DNA from: Parachlamydia acanthamoebae
Lineage (GTDB): Bacteria; Chlamydiota; Chlamydiia; Chlamydiales; Parachlamydiaceae
Reading direction: 5' to 3'
Length of the DNA stretch: 64,000 nt
Assembly: GCF_000875975.1 (NCBI RefSeq)
Contig: NZ_BAWW01000008.1
Location: forward strand, 124,001 to 188,000
Part shown: positions 7,245-16,263 of the stretch, one piece after another
Position numbering within the stretch: position 1 is the stretch's first letter
Layout of the letters: each line of letters begins with the position of its first letter
Notes under the pieces: generated by a model
The model's input: only the letters and a program-made list of their open reading frames with translations
What the model was told of the DNA's origin: nothing
The model's database searches: none
Made by a program: the position numbers and the translations under genes

Positions 7245-9404
7245 TTATTCTGATCGTAAAATGGCTGATGGTCGAAGCATAGAAGCTTTCACTGCTGGAA
7301 CAATCCCTGCAAGCAATGAAATCACAATAGTTGTCACAAAGACAAAAAAGAGTGCTTCAAGACTCATCTCATTAGGGAGAGAACGTCCAAAAAATGCGGG
7401 ATTAAATGCTTGATAACCCTGAACCTGACTGATGAGATCTACTAACACTTGTATATTGCTCAAAGTAATCCAAGCAATTGTCACTCCAATCAAACTTCCT
7501 GCTAGCCCCATGACAACGCCACAAAATCCAAAAATCATGGCGATACTCAAAGAGGATGCTCCCATTGATCGCAAAATTCCAATTTCCATTTTCTTGTCAT
7601 TTACCAGAATGATTAACATTGAAATGATATTTGAACAAGCCACAATGATAATCACGGTCGCAATCAAACTCCACAGAGTACGCTCGGTTCCGAGCTGCTG
7701 GATCAAATCGCGTGTAAATTCGTATTCGCGGAAAGTCTCCACTTTCCAATAGGGCGAAATGCCTGCTTGCGAAAACGCTTTTTCAATCGATTCCTTTACT
7801 TTAGGAGCTTCTTGAAGGCGATCAAAGTTCACATTTAAACCGTTACTTGATAACACTTCTGTTTGATTTTGTGAACTGCGAATGAGGCTTGTCATTTCTT
7901 GATTGATTAAAACAAATTTTCCCCCAATTGGGATAATGCCTGGATCATAAAAGCCCGCCACAAAAACGGGAGCTCTTTGCTCTTGTACAGAGCTCACAGT
8001 GGGTGATAAATAGGCCAAATACCCTGTATCGCCAATTAAGACACCCGCTTCTTTGAAAGTTTTGGGCAATAAAATGCCTTGGCCCCGCTTTTCATCAATA
8101 GGGAGTACGAGTTTTTGTTTTTTGTCTTCTGTCACCGCAAAAAGCCATAAAGGAAGATCTTTTGGTAACTGGGTATAAACCGTTGAGAAGTCAGCTTCGT
8201 TAATCGCTAGATTTTGGAAGGGCACTTCCCCTTTCCAAGGCACATTCTGAAGCTTAAATTCGATCTGAAAACGGACATCGGAAACTTTGTGAGCATTTTC
8301 AAGCGATGCTGTCACAAGTTTTGCTGGAAAAGCGATATTTTCTTCTAACAAAACAGGAACTTTGGCTGATAGAAGAGTCTCAGACTGATCCTCAGGAAAC
8401 TTTAAAAAGAAACGAACTCGCCCTTGATTGCTTTCTACGCGCAATGTAGCAGGAACAACCTTTCCCGGTCTACTCGCAAGAGAGGAGATCTCACGTTTTG
8501 GCTCGGAAACGATCCAAACAAATTTGGGTTTTTCCTGATTTTTTTCGACAAATACTGCAAATTCAGCCTTTGCAGGAAATAACGATGTAGGGATGACCCA
8601 TCCTCCTGCCCGTGTTTTCAATTGACGAATGTTAACAGATTCAAAAAATGCTTGGATTCGCTTATGAATCGTTTTTGCATCTGCCATTAAAATATCTTCT
8701 GCATGCTCTTCTTGGGAGTTATCCAAAGCAAAATCACTTGCCGCTAAAACATTGGTGAGGTCTTTAGAATCAACGGGCAAGAGCGCTTGTAACAAATTCA
8801 CTTGCTCGGCATCAAAAGAGCCCAGCCAGGTAGACTGAGACATGAAAGATTGAATGTGATCCGTTTCAGCAGCACGAGTCGTGTAAGAAGGTACTTGAGA
8901 TGGATTTCGAATCAAACGTAGGTGTAAACTGCCCGCTGTCATTTCATAATCTTTGACACGCAAACCAGGAACATCTTTCATTTCTTCCAAGATAGCAAAA
9001 GCTTTTTTGACAGGATCTTTTAGCGTTCCATCTTCTAATCGATCCGCCGCTAACCATAGTGCAGGAATTTCCTCATCCTCATCTGGATTATAAGGATCAG
9101 ACACAGCCGCTAGCCTTTTTTCTCCAATGGTTTTAGATGTGAAATCAGATTCTGCGCTAATACCATCAATTTGGTAATAGTAGGAACGATAATAATTTTC
9201 TGTCGGCGTGATTCGAATCGGTGCCGTTAAAGCCACAAGCTTTTGCGTCCAAATTTTCTCTAAGCCATGCGTAACGGATAAAAAAACGACGATCAGCCAA
9301 ACGACAAGGGAAATCACAAGAATTGAGATTAGACTAATAATTGAAACCGATAGCTGTCGCCATCTTGGTAAAAGATATTTTAAAGCAACAGAAAGTTCAA
9401 ACAT
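7245..9404 (-). CDS. lolE: LolC/E-type (FtsX/MacB family) ABC permease
   Basis: One N-terminal helix (about 20-45), a large extracytoplasmic region (about 50-570) and three C-terminal helices (about 585-610, 635-665, 690-712) give the four-helix MacB/LolCE topology. The FtsX-domain sequence KKMEIGILRSMGAS (about 607-620) is typical of LolC/E. At 719 residues it is much longer than E. coli LolC/E (about 400), because the extracytoplasmic domain is enlarged. Only one permease gene is present, so it probably works as a homodimer with the LolD-like ATPase. Substrate lipoproteins are inferred. Confidence 0.8.
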   Translation of the reverse strand: MFELSVALKYLLPRWRQLSVSIISLISILVISLVVWLIVVFLSVTHGLEKIWTQKLVALTAPIRITPTENYYRSYYYQIDGISAESDFTSKTIGEKRLAAVSDPYNPDEDEEIPALWLAADRLEDGTLKDPVKKAFAILEEMKDVPGLRVKDYEMTAGSLHLRLIRNPSQVPSYTTRAAETDHIQSFMSQSTWLGSFDAEQVNLLQALLPVDSKDLTNVLAASDFALDNSQEEHAEDILMADAKTIHKRIQAFFESVNIRQLKTRAGGWVIPTSLFPAKAEFAVFVEKNQEKPKFVWIVSEPKREISSLASRPGKVVPATLRVESNQGRVRFFLKFPEDQSETLLSAKVPVLLEENIAFPAKLVTASLENAHKVSDVRFQIEFKLQNVPWKGEVPFQNLAINEADFSTVYTQLPKDLPLWLFAVTEDKKQKLVLPIDEKRGQGILLPKTFKEAGVLIGDTGYLAYLSPTVSSVQEQRAPVFVAGFYDPGIIPIGGKFVLINQEMTSLIRSSQNQTEVLSSNGLNVNFDRLQEAPKVKESIEKAFSQAGISPYWKVETFREYEFTRDLIQQLGTERTLWSLIATVIIIVACSNIISMLIILVNDKKMEIGILRSMGASSLSIAMIFGFCGVVMGLAGSLIGVTIAWITLSNIQVLVDLISQVQGYQAFNPAFFGRSLPNEMSLEALFFVFVTTIVISLLAGIVPAVKASMLRPSAILRSE

Positions 9405-9447
9405 AGGCCCGACTCAAGTGTGGTGATAATGCAGAAGAAAAGGGACT

Positions 9448-9474
9448 AGCAAGAGTGTTAAACACACTCTTGCT
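9448..9474 (-). terminator. Stem-loop after rpmG
   Basis: AGCAAGAGTGT (9448-9458) pairs perfectly with ACACTCTTGCT (9464-9474) around a 5-base loop. On the minus strand CCCTTTTCTTCT follows. It sits between the rpmG stop and the permease start and should end or attenuate the rpmG transcript. Confidence 0.7.
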
Positions 9475-9489
9475 TCTTTCTGAGAAAAC

Positions 9490-9645
9490 TTATTTTGTCT
9501 CTTTGAATTCGACGTGTTCTCTTACGATTGGATCATACTTCATCAATGTCAAACGATCTGGAGTTTTCGTTTTATTTTTGACTGTATAATAAAAGTAATG
9601 GCTTTTAGAACTTTTAAGTTTAATTTTTTCTCTTTTAGAGGCCAT
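9490..9645 (-). CDS. rpmG: 50S ribosomal protein L33
   Basis: A 51-residue reading frame starts [13 protein letters not shown], continues with [14 protein letters not shown], then [16 protein letters not shown], and ends TK. This is a full-length L33 without the zinc-ribbon cysteines (the C-minus form). It lies upstream of the LolE/LolD pair on the same strand, the order I recall for Chlamydia. Identified by eye from the translation. Confidence 0.95.
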   Translation of the reverse strand: MASKREKIKLKSSKSHYFYYTVKNKTKTPDRLTLMKYDPIVREHVEFKETK

Positions 9646-9871
9646 GAAATAGACTCCGGTATATTAAGTTTACAAAGTTGAAAAGTTAAATCTTAGCGAA
9701 TCAGCGGAATAAAATTCAAGGATTAACTTCAAAGGGAAACGCATAGAGAGAAAATAAGTCATCATACCTTCATTTAATCAAGAAAACACTATCATCACAC
9801 ACGAACAATAATTGGTACTTAAATATTTAGGAGCTCATATGCAAACAAATGCCCCGGGTCCTAGGACCATT
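9646..9871. other. Spacer between rpmG and tsaD
   Basis: This stretch should hold the rpmG promoter and the tsaD 3' end. I see no recognisable gene. A perfect 12-bp palindrome, GGTCCTAGGACC (9857-9868), lies four bases past the tsaD stop. Confidence 0.5.
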
Positions 9872-10900
9872 TCACCGAGAGTAAAAAGGGGTGCGGGTTT
9901 TAGCTTCCAAATCAAGCGAATCCCCCTTTCCTTTTTGCTGGTAAACATGATAACCAAGCCCTGCAATCATTGCGGCATTATCTAAGCTCAATTCATTTTT
10001 GGGCCAAACAAAATGAAATCCAGGTGCTTTTTGTTGAAATAGGGATCTTAAATGTTGGTTATGTGTGACTCCCCCACCAAGCACGATCGTTTGACAATTC
10101 TCTTGCTTAGCTGCTTGAAGAGCTTTGCCGATCACATCCATAAAAGCTGTTTCTTGAAAAGAAGCGCATAAATCATTTTTTTGCTGATCCGATAATACAC
10201 GTTGCTCATCTCTTTCATTTTGCCCTTTAACAGCATATAAAGCTTGTGTCTTTAATCCACTGAACGAAAAATCTAAGACCCGCCCTTTCACGCGACCCGG
10301 TTTAAATGGATAAGCTAAAGGATTTCCTTGTTTAGCTAATTTCTCAATATAGGGACCACCAGGGTAAGGCAGGCCCAATATTTTAGCCGTTTTGTCAAAA
10401 GACTCGCCGATCGCATCGTCTATTGTCTGCCCAAGCAACGTATAATCACCAATGGCATTCATCTTAATTAAGGACGTGTGTCCACCGGAAAGGACAATGC
10501 CTAAGCAAGGAAATGTAGGAAAAGCAGGCTGAGACATTAAAGCGGCATAAAGGTGCGCTTCTACATGATTTACCCCAACAAAAGGTTTTTGCAAGGCAAT
10601 CGAAAGAGATTTGGCAGCATTTATTCCGATTAGTAGAGCTCCAATCAAACCGGGAGCATGTGCCACGGCAATTAAGTCGATTTGTTCTAGCGATACTTGG
10701 GCATCTTGCAAAGCTTTATCTAAAGTTGGGAGTAATAAATCCACATGACGTCGACAAGCTAGTTCGGGAACAACGCCACCATATTCGTTATGTAAATCAA
10801 TTTGCGAAGAAACCACATTCGCTAAGATTTCGGTTCCACTTCGAACAAGTGAGCAAGCTGTTTCGTCACATGTCGTTTCTATTCCAAGTACAAGTGTCAT
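9872..10900 (-). CDS. tsaD: tRNA t6A37 threonylcarbamoyltransferase TsaD
   Basis: The protein has the ASKHA-fold nucleotide site (MTLVLGIETTCDETA at the start, SGGHTSL near residue 140, GESFDKTAK near 168). The iron-binding histidines are in NHVEAHLYA (about 110), with a C-terminal GGGVTHN and the SLDNAAMIA metal motif. It joins threonylcarbamoyl to A37 of ANN-decoding tRNAs and is essential in most bacteria. The open frame extends to 10957, but the ATG at 10898-10900 gives the family's normal N-terminus, so that start is used. The longer form would overlap the divergent gene's start codon. Length 342 is normal. Confidence 0.93.
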   Translation of the reverse strand: MTLVLGIETTCDETACSLVRSGTEILANVVSSQIDLHNEYGGVVPELACRRHVDLLLPTLDKALQDAQVSLEQIDLIAVAHAPGLIGALLIGINAAKSLSIALQKPFVGVNHVEAHLYAALMSQPAFPTFPCLGIVLSGGHTSLIKMNAIGDYTLLGQTIDDAIGESFDKTAKILGLPYPGGPYIEKLAKQGNPLAYPFKPGRVKGRVLDFSFSGLKTQALYAVKGQNERDEQRVLSDQQKNDLCASFQETAFMDVIGKALQAAKQENCQTIVLGGGVTHNQHLRSLFQQKAPGFHFVWPKNELSLDNAAMIAGLGYHVYQQKGKGDSLDLEAKTRTPFYSR

Positions 10901-10956
10901 TATTATTTCCAAAAAAATTTTAGCTAGATTATACGAAAGATGGAGGATTCTGAACA

Positions 10957-11472
10957 ATGGAAAAGATTTTTCGCTTTCGCCCTACTCAGCAACAAACACC
11001 GATGGACCGACTAAAAAAAATGGGTGCAAAACTCTGGAACGGGTTTTTAGTCACCGCGCATGCCGTTTATGATTCGGCGGCCTTTTCTTTAGTATTTATC
11101 GTAGCCGGAGTCGCACTAGCGATTTTTTACCCACCCCTTTCCCCTGCTTTTTTAGCCATGGGAGTTTCTCTTTTTACAACAACCCTTGTGGTAAAAATTT
11201 TAGATCGGTATCATTTTACCATTATTGAAGAGTTTAAAACTAAAGCATGTACTTTTCCAACTAAATATGCAAAACTTCATCTGATCACATTTGTATTCGC
11301 TATTGCAATCTCCTTTATTTCACCTGTGGTAGGCTGTCTTGCTGGAGGGTTAATTGGGATTGCGAGCGGACTCATTATTCAGATTGAGCATATAAAGCTA
11401 CAGCGAAAAGTACATGCGGAAAATGTAAAGAATACAAAGTCCAGCTTTAAGGAAAATCTGGCCTTTGCTTAA
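10957..11472 (+). CDS. Hypothetical membrane protein with four hydrophobic segments
   Basis: I do not recognise this 171-residue protein. Two closely spaced helix pairs are visible (about 40-62 with 63-82, and 105-122 with 123-142). A basic, amphipathic N-terminus and a charged C-terminal tail flank them. Paired hydrophobic segments recall chlamydial inclusion-membrane (Inc) proteins, but the pairs here are more like ordinary helical hairpins. GGAGG lies 10 bases before the ATG. It is followed after 12 bases by the first marC gene, so it probably heads that operon. Confidence 0.6.
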   Translation: MEKIFRFRPTQQQTPMDRLKKMGAKLWNGFLVTAHAVYDSAAFSLVFIVAGVALAIFYPPLSPAFLAMGVSLFTTTLVVKILDRYHFTIIEEFKTKACTFPTKYAKLHLITFVFAIAISFISPVVGCLAGGLIGIASGLIIQIEHIKLQRKVHAENVKNTKSSFKENLAFA

Positions 11473-11484
11473 AGGTTTCATTTC

Positions 11485-12087
11485 ATGTCCGGTCAATCTA
11501 TTTTTTCGATTGCGCTCACACTCTTTTTAGTGACCAATCCAGTGGGAAATGCCCCTGCAATTATTGCGCTTATTAAAGATTTTGATTTTTCACGTCAAAA
11601 AGCCATTATGTTGCGCGAGGCCACTTTTTCTCTTTTACTTGCACTCTTCTTTCAATATTTTGGAGAAGTTTTTTTAAACACACTGCACATTGATCGTTAT
11701 ACAGTTTCCCTTTGTGGAGGCACCTTACTCTTTTTGATTTCATTGAGTATGATTTTTCCCCTCCATCATGAAGAAACCGTAAAAGCCACCAAGCACGAAC
11801 CCTTTTTTGTCCCAATCGCAACGCCTATCTTATCAGGTCCAGGCCTGCTAGCTATGATTATGCTGCTCTCTGCGCAGGTTTCAAGCAATTTTGCAATGTC
11901 GTTGGCTATTTTATTGGCTTGGGTTGGAGTTTTCTTTGTTCTTTTGATTGCCCCTTATTTAAACAGAGTTTTAGGGAAACGAGGATTGCTCGCTTTAGAA
12001 CAGTTGATGGGACTCGTCCTCTCTATTATCTCAACAGACATGCTTGTAAAAGGTGTCGAGCAATTCATTTTATCAATTCGAGGTTAA
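11485..12087 (+). CDS. MarC-family integral membrane protein (copy 1)
   Basis: The 200 residues contain six predicted helices. MarC hallmarks are visible: a first helix ending FLVTNPVGNAPAIIALIKD, a short loop with KAIMLREATFS, and a PIATPILSGPGLLAMIM segment near residue 113. MarC proteins are conserved inner-membrane proteins of uncertain function; the old link to antibiotic resistance was withdrawn. A second MarC gene follows after 7 bases, so this is an old tandem duplication with strong divergence. AAAGG precedes the ATG by 9 bases. Confidence 0.85.
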   Translation: MSGQSIFSIALTLFLVTNPVGNAPAIIALIKDFDFSRQKAIMLREATFSLLLALFFQYFGEVFLNTLHIDRYTVSLCGGTLLFLISLSMIFPLHHEETVKATKHEPFFVPIATPILSGPGLLAMIMLLSAQVSSNFAMSLAILLAWVGVFFVLLIAPYLNRVLGKRGLLALEQLMGLVLSIISTDMLVKGVEQFILSIRG

Positions 12088-12094
12088 GTTCTCC

Positions 12095-12700
12095 ATGAAT
12101 GATCTTTCGCTTTTTTCTATTACATTAGTTCTCTTTTTAATTATGGATCCTTTGGGCAATATTGGATCGTTTCGCGAAATGCTCAAACGAATTGATCCTA
12201 AGAAACAAAAAATCATCATCATGCGAGAAATGCTCATCGCATTATTCACGATGCTCGTATTTAATTTTTTGGGCGAAGTGATCTTTGAATATTTACAGGT
12301 CACAGAAACAACCGTACAGATCTCCTCTGGGATCATCCTTTTCTTAGCAGCTTTAAAAATTTTATTCCCATCCAAAGACAGTCCTCGCAGTAACCTTCCT
12401 CAGGAAGAGCCCTTTATCATTCCTTTGGCCATCCCTTTAGTCGCAGGTCCATCCCTTTTAGCCACAATTATGCTCTATGCCCATATGGAAACGAGTGTAC
12501 CGCTTATGCTTGGCAGTATTTTTATTGCGTGGGGATTAGCTTCAATCATCCTTCTCTTTTCTAACCGGTTATACACAGTGCTTGGAAACAACGGATTAGT
12601 TGCTTTTGAAAAATTGATGGGAATGGTCCTTATTTTATTAGCCATTCAACGTTTTCTTGAAGGCGTTGAAAATTTTGTGAAAACATTGCCTCCTGCATGA
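12095..12700 (+). CDS. MarC-family integral membrane protein (copy 2)
   Basis: The layout matches copy 1: FLIMDPLGNIGSFREMLKRID at the N-terminus, KKQKIIIMREML, then PLAIPLVAGPSLLATIML. Length is 201 residues with six helices. The frame is open from 12053, but the ATG at 12095 avoids a 35-base overlap with copy 1 and aligns with its N-terminus. The stop overlaps the truA start by four bases (ATGA at 12697-12700). The two copies may form a heteromer; that is inference. Function unknown as for the family. Confidence 0.85.
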   Translation: MNDLSLFSITLVLFLIMDPLGNIGSFREMLKRIDPKKQKIIIMREMLIALFTMLVFNFLGEVIFEYLQVTETTVQISSGIILFLAALKILFPSKDSPRSNLPQEEPFIIPLAIPLVAGPSLLATIMLYAHMETSVPLMLGSIFIAWGLASIILLFSNRLYTVLGNNGLVAFEKLMGMVLILLAIQRFLEGVENFVKTLPPA

Positions 12701-13461
12701 AGAATATTCGCTTAATCATTTCCTACGACGGAGGACGTTTCCTTGGTTGGCAAAAGACCTCCATGGGTCCTAGCATTGAAGAAAACCTCGAAAATGTTCT
12801 CCATCAAATCCTCCAAGAACCCATTATTCTACAAGCTGCTAGCCGGACCGATGCTGGTGTACATGCACATGAACAAGTGGTGAATTTTTTTACGGAAAAA
12901 CCCATTGATTTAAATAAAATTACCAATAGCTTAAATAGACTGCTCCCCAAAGATATTGTGGTGTTGGATGCGCAAATTGCACCTGATCATTTTCACCCAA
13001 CATTAGACTGTTTATCCAAAGAATACCGTTATTATATTTCAACTGGACCAATCCAACCTCCTAATCATCGCTTTTATGCTTGGCACTGTCCGGGTCATTT
13101 AGACAAAGAATTGATCAAAAAAGCAGCAGAACAACTTGTTGGAACGCATGACTTTTCTGCTTTTTGCAATTTAAAACCAAGTGAAAGCTATACCCATCAT
13201 GTGCGCGAAGTCTTAAACATTCAAATTCACGAAACCGATGCACACCATTTTTATTTCCAGGTTATGGGAAAATCTTTTTTATATAAAATGGTGCGCAACA
13301 TTGTGGGCACTCTGATTTTTGTTGGAAAAGGCAAACTACGCTGTGAAGACATCCCGCTTCTTTTAAGCTGTCGAGATAGAGCGAAAATTGGCATGACAGC
13401 TCCTGCACATGGGTTAACACTCTATCGCTTAAACTATGCGAATGGACTGCTTAGATCTTAA
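12697..13461 (+). CDS. truA: tRNA pseudouridine(38-40) synthase TruA
   Basis: The 254 residues match TruA: the YDGGRFLGWQ start, the catalytic aspartate D52 in ASRTDAGVHA, and LSKEYRYYI near residue 110. The C-terminal SFLYKMVRNIVGTL motif is also present. It isomerises uridines 38-40 in the anticodon arm of many tRNAs. It is translationally coupled to the second marC gene. Its last 33 bases overlap the 3' end of the convergent DUF368 gene on the other strand. Confidence 0.95.
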   Translation: MKNIRLIISYDGGRFLGWQKTSMGPSIEENLENVLHQILQEPIILQAASRTDAGVHAHEQVVNFFTEKPIDLNKITNSLNRLLPKDIVVLDAQIAPDHFHPTLDCLSKEYRYYISTGPIQPPNHRFYAWHCPGHLDKELIKKAAEQLVGTHDFSAFCNLKPSESYTHHVREVLNIQIHETDAHHFYFQVMGKSFLYKMVRNIVGTLIFVGKGKLRCEDIPLLLSCRDRAKIGMTAPAHGLTLYRLNYANGLLRS

Positions 13462-14664
13462 ATAAGATGCAAAGAACTCGAGCCCCAACACAAATCCAAA
13501 TGTCGTAATAGATATGCCAAGACTGCTCCAAAATAAGGGAGAATCTAAACCAGGCATAAAAGGTTCACTAGGACTTAATTGAACACCTTTTTCCAAGTGT
13601 AAAGGCAAAAGAAAATATTGGTAATTCCAAAAAGGCCAAATGGTGCGGCTAGCGCCCAACATAGCACCCGTTAAAAAAGCAACGGCTCCTTGGTACCAGT
13701 TTTGCAAAAGCCAACTTAATAACCTGCAAAATAGAAGACCTCCCAGAACAATCCCCAAACCTAGATTTAATAGAACACAAAAGGCATCAGAATCGAAGCT
13801 AAATTGACGCAAAGCTTTGATAAAATCGGCCAATGCCGCGATCGCAGTCGGATAAACCCCCAAAACAGTCAATACATAACTACCCGAAATTCCAGGAAGC
13901 AGCATCGCACTAATAGCAAGCATCCCTGCACCTATTAATCCAAGATCAATCCACGTACGATACGAGATAATACGTAGATCTTTTAGCTGAAATGACTGTT
14001 CCAAATCCTGATCATAAATCCACGTTTCTTCATCGATAATTTTCTTAGCTGACATCGCCGAAAGCGTCTCTAAGCGAACTTGTGTTAATGCATGAGTGGA
14101 TTGCACGTAATTTTGAATCGCCCTGTCATTAGCAACAAGCTGAATGGATTCTGGTAAACGTACCTCATATACCTTTTCTTTGGCTTGCGACTGAGGCAAC
14201 GGCCCTGTTAACACACTTGCAAGACATAACCCTAGGCATAACATGGCAAGATGAATTCCTCGCCAATGCTTAATCTGCCTAAGACAAAAATAAGCGGAGG
14301 CTGCAATAAGCCCACAAAAGCCTGCATATAAAAAAGTGCGGTAACTTTCATGATTTAATATGAAATCGAAAATTTGCGCCAAAGAAGCCATCGCGATGAT
14401 GATTCCCGCTAGCAAAGGAAGCAAAAAGCTCCAAGCAATTGTCTGAAAAAAAGCCTGGAATTTAAATTGAAGCAACAACCTAAAAGCCGATAAATTTAAG
14501 CTTTTAAGGCTGTCTAAAAGTTGAGAGTAGAATCCCATCAAAAAAGCGACAGTCCCTCCAGAAATGCCGGGAACAAGATCACATGCGCCCATACACATTC
14601 CTGAGAGTAAAACCTTCAGTCCTTTTCCCCACTTAAGTTTTTGAGGAACCGGTTCTGAAGACAT
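13429..14664 (-). CDS. DUF368 polyprenyl-phosphate transporter
   Basis: The two family motifs are clear: GACDLVPGISGGTVAFLMG (about residues 27-45) and ISAMLLPGISGSYVLTVLG (about 251-269). About ten helices are visible. The family was shown to recycle undecaprenyl phosphate across the inner membrane (PopT group), feeding peptidoglycan and other envelope pathways. A long soluble insert around residues 155-235 is unusual; I cannot assign it. The ATG at 14662-14664 overlaps the stop of the upstream RodZ-like gene (TGATG), so both envelope genes are coupled. Confidence 0.85.
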   Translation of the reverse strand: MSSEPVPQKLKWGKGLKVLLSGMCMGACDLVPGISGGTVAFLMGFYSQLLDSLKSLNLSAFRLLLQFKFQAFFQTIAWSFLLPLLAGIIIAMASLAQIFDFILNHESYRTFLYAGFCGLIAASAYFCLRQIKHWRGIHLAMLCLGLCLASVLTGPLPQSQAKEKVYEVRLPESIQLVANDRAIQNYVQSTHALTQVRLETLSAMSAKKIIDEETWIYDQDLEQSFQLKDLRIISYRTWIDLGLIGAGMLAISAMLLPGISGSYVLTVLGVYPTAIAALADFIKALRQFSFDSDAFCVLLNLGLGIVLGGLLFCRLLSWLLQNWYQGAVAFLTGAMLGASRTIWPFWNYQYFLLPLHLEKGVQLSPSEPFMPGLDSPLFWSSLGISITTFGFVLGLEFFASYLRSKQSIRIV

Positions 14665-15068
14665 CAAAGAACCTCAAGAATTTTTGCTAAATACCAAGCT
14701 CCCCCTAAAATGGCAATAAAGGCAACTACCCACATAGCATTTGGAAACCACTTAATACCCGCGCCAGGATTGCCTCGCATTTCCAAAGTTCCGATTCCAT
14801 AAGAAAACTCTTGCGAAATCCCTTTGTTGAAAATGTGTGGAAATTCTTTGACAAGCTTATCTCCATCTACACCTAAAAACGAAGCGTATTGCTTGACAAA
14901 GCCCTGCGCATAAATAGGAGAGATCACTTTCTGTAACTCCCCTTCTTCGATTGAGAGTAAATGGCTCATTCGAATAGAAGTTGCGTTTTCAACTTCTTTA
15001 AGCGAAAGATTTAATTCTTTTCGTTTGTGTTTAAAAACTTCACCCAAACTTTTGGCATCTTCTTTCAT
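14664..15068 (-). CDS. RodZ-like protein: HTH domain plus one membrane helix
   Basis: Residues 6-75 are an HTH_25 (RodZ/YmfM cytoplasmic) domain: GEVFKHKRKELNLSLKEVE, then IRMSHLLSIEEG and YAQGFVKQYASFLG. A single transmembrane helix lies at about 110-128 and the chain ends almost at once, so the RodZ periplasmic domain is missing. RodZ links MreB filaments to the membrane. As I recall, chlamydial RodZ (CT009) is also short and adjacent to rnhC (CT008), matching the divergent rnhC here. Coupling to the DUF368 lipid-carrier transporter supports a peptidoglycan/division role. Confidence 0.75.
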   Translation of the reverse strand: MKEDAKSLGEVFKHKRKELNLSLKEVENATSIRMSHLLSIEEGELQKVISPIYAQGFVKQYASFLGVDGDKLVKEFPHIFNKGISQEFSYGIGTLEMRGNPGAGIKWFPNAMWVVAFIAILGGAWYLAKILEVL

Positions 15069-15301
15069 ATGATTTAATCAGGGAAACTGATTTCCCTCTC
15101 CTAGTTAAAATTATGCACACTTTCTATTCCTTTCATTTATACATGAAAACGAATTAATCTTAAAACAAGTTGATTTTATTTATTTCGTAAAGAGAGTTTT
15201 TAGCTTTTTTGTTGCATCCCGCGGGTATTATCGTTCGTTTTCACATGAAAGCAAAATGGAGATTTTGTATACTTGCTGAAAACCTAATCCTTTTTTGGCA
15301 C

Positions 15302-16216
15302 ATGCAAGATAAATCTAATCCCAATACTTTTGTTGCAGCTATTGATCTTTCCTTGGCAAAGCAACTTCAAAGCGATCTCATTGAACAAGGCTTCACCTTG
15401 TCAACACCTCCTTACACACTGTTTTCAGCAAAAAAGAAGGGCATTTCATGCACGCTTTATCAATCGGGAAAATTGACTGTCCAAGGAAAAGATAAAGACA
15501 CGTTTATTGAATTCTATCTAGAACCACACATTTTAAAATCGTGTGCTTATACCTACCCGGAACAAATCCATACCACACAAGAAAACCTCCTTGGACGTAT
15601 CGGCATTGATGAATCGGGAAAAGGTGATTTTTTCGGGCCTTTATGTATTGCTGGTGTTTTTGCAGAAGGGCAGGATATTTTGCGTCTAAAAGCCCTTGGT
15701 GTACGGGATTCTAAAACAATCACCGACAAAGACATTTTAAAAATAAGTGCCAAGATTCGAGAATCCTTCACTTATCACATCGTGCGCATTAACCCTTTAA
15801 AATATAATGAACTTTATGGAAAATTTCTTAACCTCAATCGCTTACTTGCATGGGGACACGCGACAACTATCGAAAATCTTGTAGAAAAAACACAGTGTCA
15901 AGATGTCGTCATTGACCAATTTGCGGCCGAGCATATTGTCATTACCGCATTAAGCAGAAAGAAGCTCAAGGTCAATCTCACTCAAAGACACCGAGCTGAA
16001 GAGGATGTTGTTGTGGCAGCCGCCTCCATTCTCGCACGTGCAGCCTTTTTAGAAGGGCTTGAGAAACTCAGCAGAGAATTTGAACTTCCTCTGCCAAAAG
16101 GGGCTTCTGCTAAAACGATTGAAATTGGAAGACAATTTGCAAGACAATATGGAAAAGAAGCCTTAGAAAAAGTTTGTAAACTTCATTTTAAAACTCTTGA
16201 CTCTATTTTGACTTAA
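15302..16216 (+). CDS. rnhC: Ribonuclease HIII
   Basis: An N-terminal TBP-like DUF3378 domain (about residues 1-90) precedes the RNase H fold. Catalytic residues appear in GIDESGKGDFFGPL (about 101-114), in VIDQF (about 203) and in the AEEDVVVAAASILARA region near 235. RNase HIII removes RNA from RNA-DNA hybrids. The frame is open from a TTG at 15209 and has another ATG at 15244; the ATG at 15302 gives the usual N-terminus, but no start has a clear ribosome site. Domain order and divergence from the RodZ-like gene match Chlamydia as I recall. Confidence 0.85.
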   Translation: MQDKSNPNTFVAAIDLSLAKQLQSDLIEQGFTLSTPPYTLFSAKKKGISCTLYQSGKLTVQGKDKDTFIEFYLEPHILKSCAYTYPEQIHTTQENLLGRIGIDESGKGDFFGPLCIAGVFAEGQDILRLKALGVRDSKTITDKDILKISAKIRESFTYHIVRINPLKYNELYGKFLNLNRLLAWGHATTIENLVEKTQCQDVVIDQFAAEHIVITALSRKKLKVNLTQRHRAEEDVVVAAASILARAAFLEGLEKLSREFELPLPKGASAKTIEIGRQFARQYGKEALEKVCKLHFKTLDSILT

Positions 16217-16263
16217 CCTCAAAATCAAAATTAAGAAAAACCCCTTTAAATAGAGACACCTCT

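Noticed and set aside
9857-9868. 12-bp palindrome GGTCCTAGGACC near the tsaD stop
   Set aside because: Perfect, but short and alone; no matching copy or context supports a function.
9839-9985. Plus-strand 48-codon frame starting after TAGGAG
   Set aside because: The ribosome-like site is good, but the frame lies antisense over the conserved tsaD end and the peptide has no coding signal.
10901-10957. Longer N-terminus of TsaD
   Set aside because: The extra 19 residues are not part of the family and would start on the divergent gene's start codon.
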